Source of the DNA: Bacillota bacterium
GTDB lineage: Bacteria > Bacillota > Clostridia > Peptostreptococcales > Natronincolaceae
DNA: 23,239 nucleotides
Assembly: GCA_023387935.1 (NCBI GenBank)
Contig: JAEWHG010000222.1
Span: forward strand, 1-23,239
Direction of reading: 5' to 3'
Part shown: piece after piece, positions 23,209 through 23,239 of the stretch
Numbering within the stretch: the stretch's first letter is position 1
Layout: the number at the start of each line of letters is the position of its first letter
Position numbers and translations under genes: made by a program
Notes under the pieces: model-generated
Database searches by the model: none
What the model was told of the DNA's origin: nothing
Seen by the model: only the letters and a program-made list of their open reading frames with translations

Positions 23209-23239
23209 TGGTGACCCCTAGGGGAATCGAACCCCTGTT
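23209..23239 (-). tRNA. tRNA, 3' end only (probably tRNA-Glu)
   Basis: The minus strand shows a perfect T arm, AGGGG-TTCGATT-CCCCT (23236-23220), the acceptor 3' strand AGGGGTC (23219-23213), discriminator A and encoded CCA (23211-23209). The rest, including the anticodon, is beyond the window. The AAC before the T arm and the AGGGGTCACCA end fit Firmicutes tRNA-Glu as I remember it, where position 71 is U opposite G2. Confidence 0.85.

Noticed and set aside
22982..23239. CRISPR or phage attachment site near the tRNA genes
   Set aside because: There are no direct repeats with spacers, no integrase frame, and no duplicated tRNA 3' end visible in the window.

Overview
The window comes from a low-GC, anaerobic, spore-former-like Clostridia genome (AT-rich intergenic DNA, strong GGAGG ribosome sites, Vor/Ptb/Buk amino-acid fermentation genes, BMP-type nucleoside transporter; an Alkaliphilus-like relative is a guess). 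Every gene I can support lies on the minus strand, so the window reads from right to left.

Right edge (23239-22980): the 3' end of a tRNA (probably tRNA-Glu), then a badly paired tRNA-Leu(CAA)-like sequence, then a terminator. Next (22885-20012) is a small transcription unit: a putrescine-aminotransferase-like class III enzyme, a homologue of the cyanobacterial long-chain acyl-ACP reductase that keeps the catalytic Cys, and a 49-residue protein followed by a terminator. This pair is the best candidate here for an uncharacterised system, perhaps acyl thioester to aldehyde to primary amine in an anaerobe.

19818-17778: cdaA-cdaR, the membrane diadenylate cyclase and its YbbR-domain regulator. 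Their usual partner glmM is present (9943-8594) but about 7.8 kb away, with its own promoter.

Between them (17718-10221) is a catabolic module: a PAS-PAS-AAA+-Fis sigma-54 activator, a near-consensus -24/-12 promoter, then ptb, buk, a P-loop ATPase of unknown role, and the four subunits of a 2-oxoacid:ferredoxin oxidoreductase (ferredoxin, alpha, beta, gamma). Together these can turn branched-chain 2-oxoacids into acyl-CoA plus reduced ferredoxin, then acyl-phosphate, then acid plus ATP: the oxidative branch of amino-acid fermentation.

8147-765: a nucleoside salvage operon made of a Crp/Fnr-type regulator, a BMP lipoprotein, a double-domain ABC ATPase, two permeases, an FAD/NAD oxidoreductase that has lost the active-site disulfide, and a nucleoside phosphorylase, closed by a 25-bp perfect hairpin terminator. 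The left edge (597-1) holds the N-terminal half of a GH3 beta-N-acetylhexosaminidase lipoprotein.

Other structure: two related ~85-nt hairpin-forming intergenic elements (14701-14786 and 10081-10166), TTGCA-type half sites upstream of the sigma-54 promoter, and a 14-bp palindrome in front of the Crp/Fnr gene.
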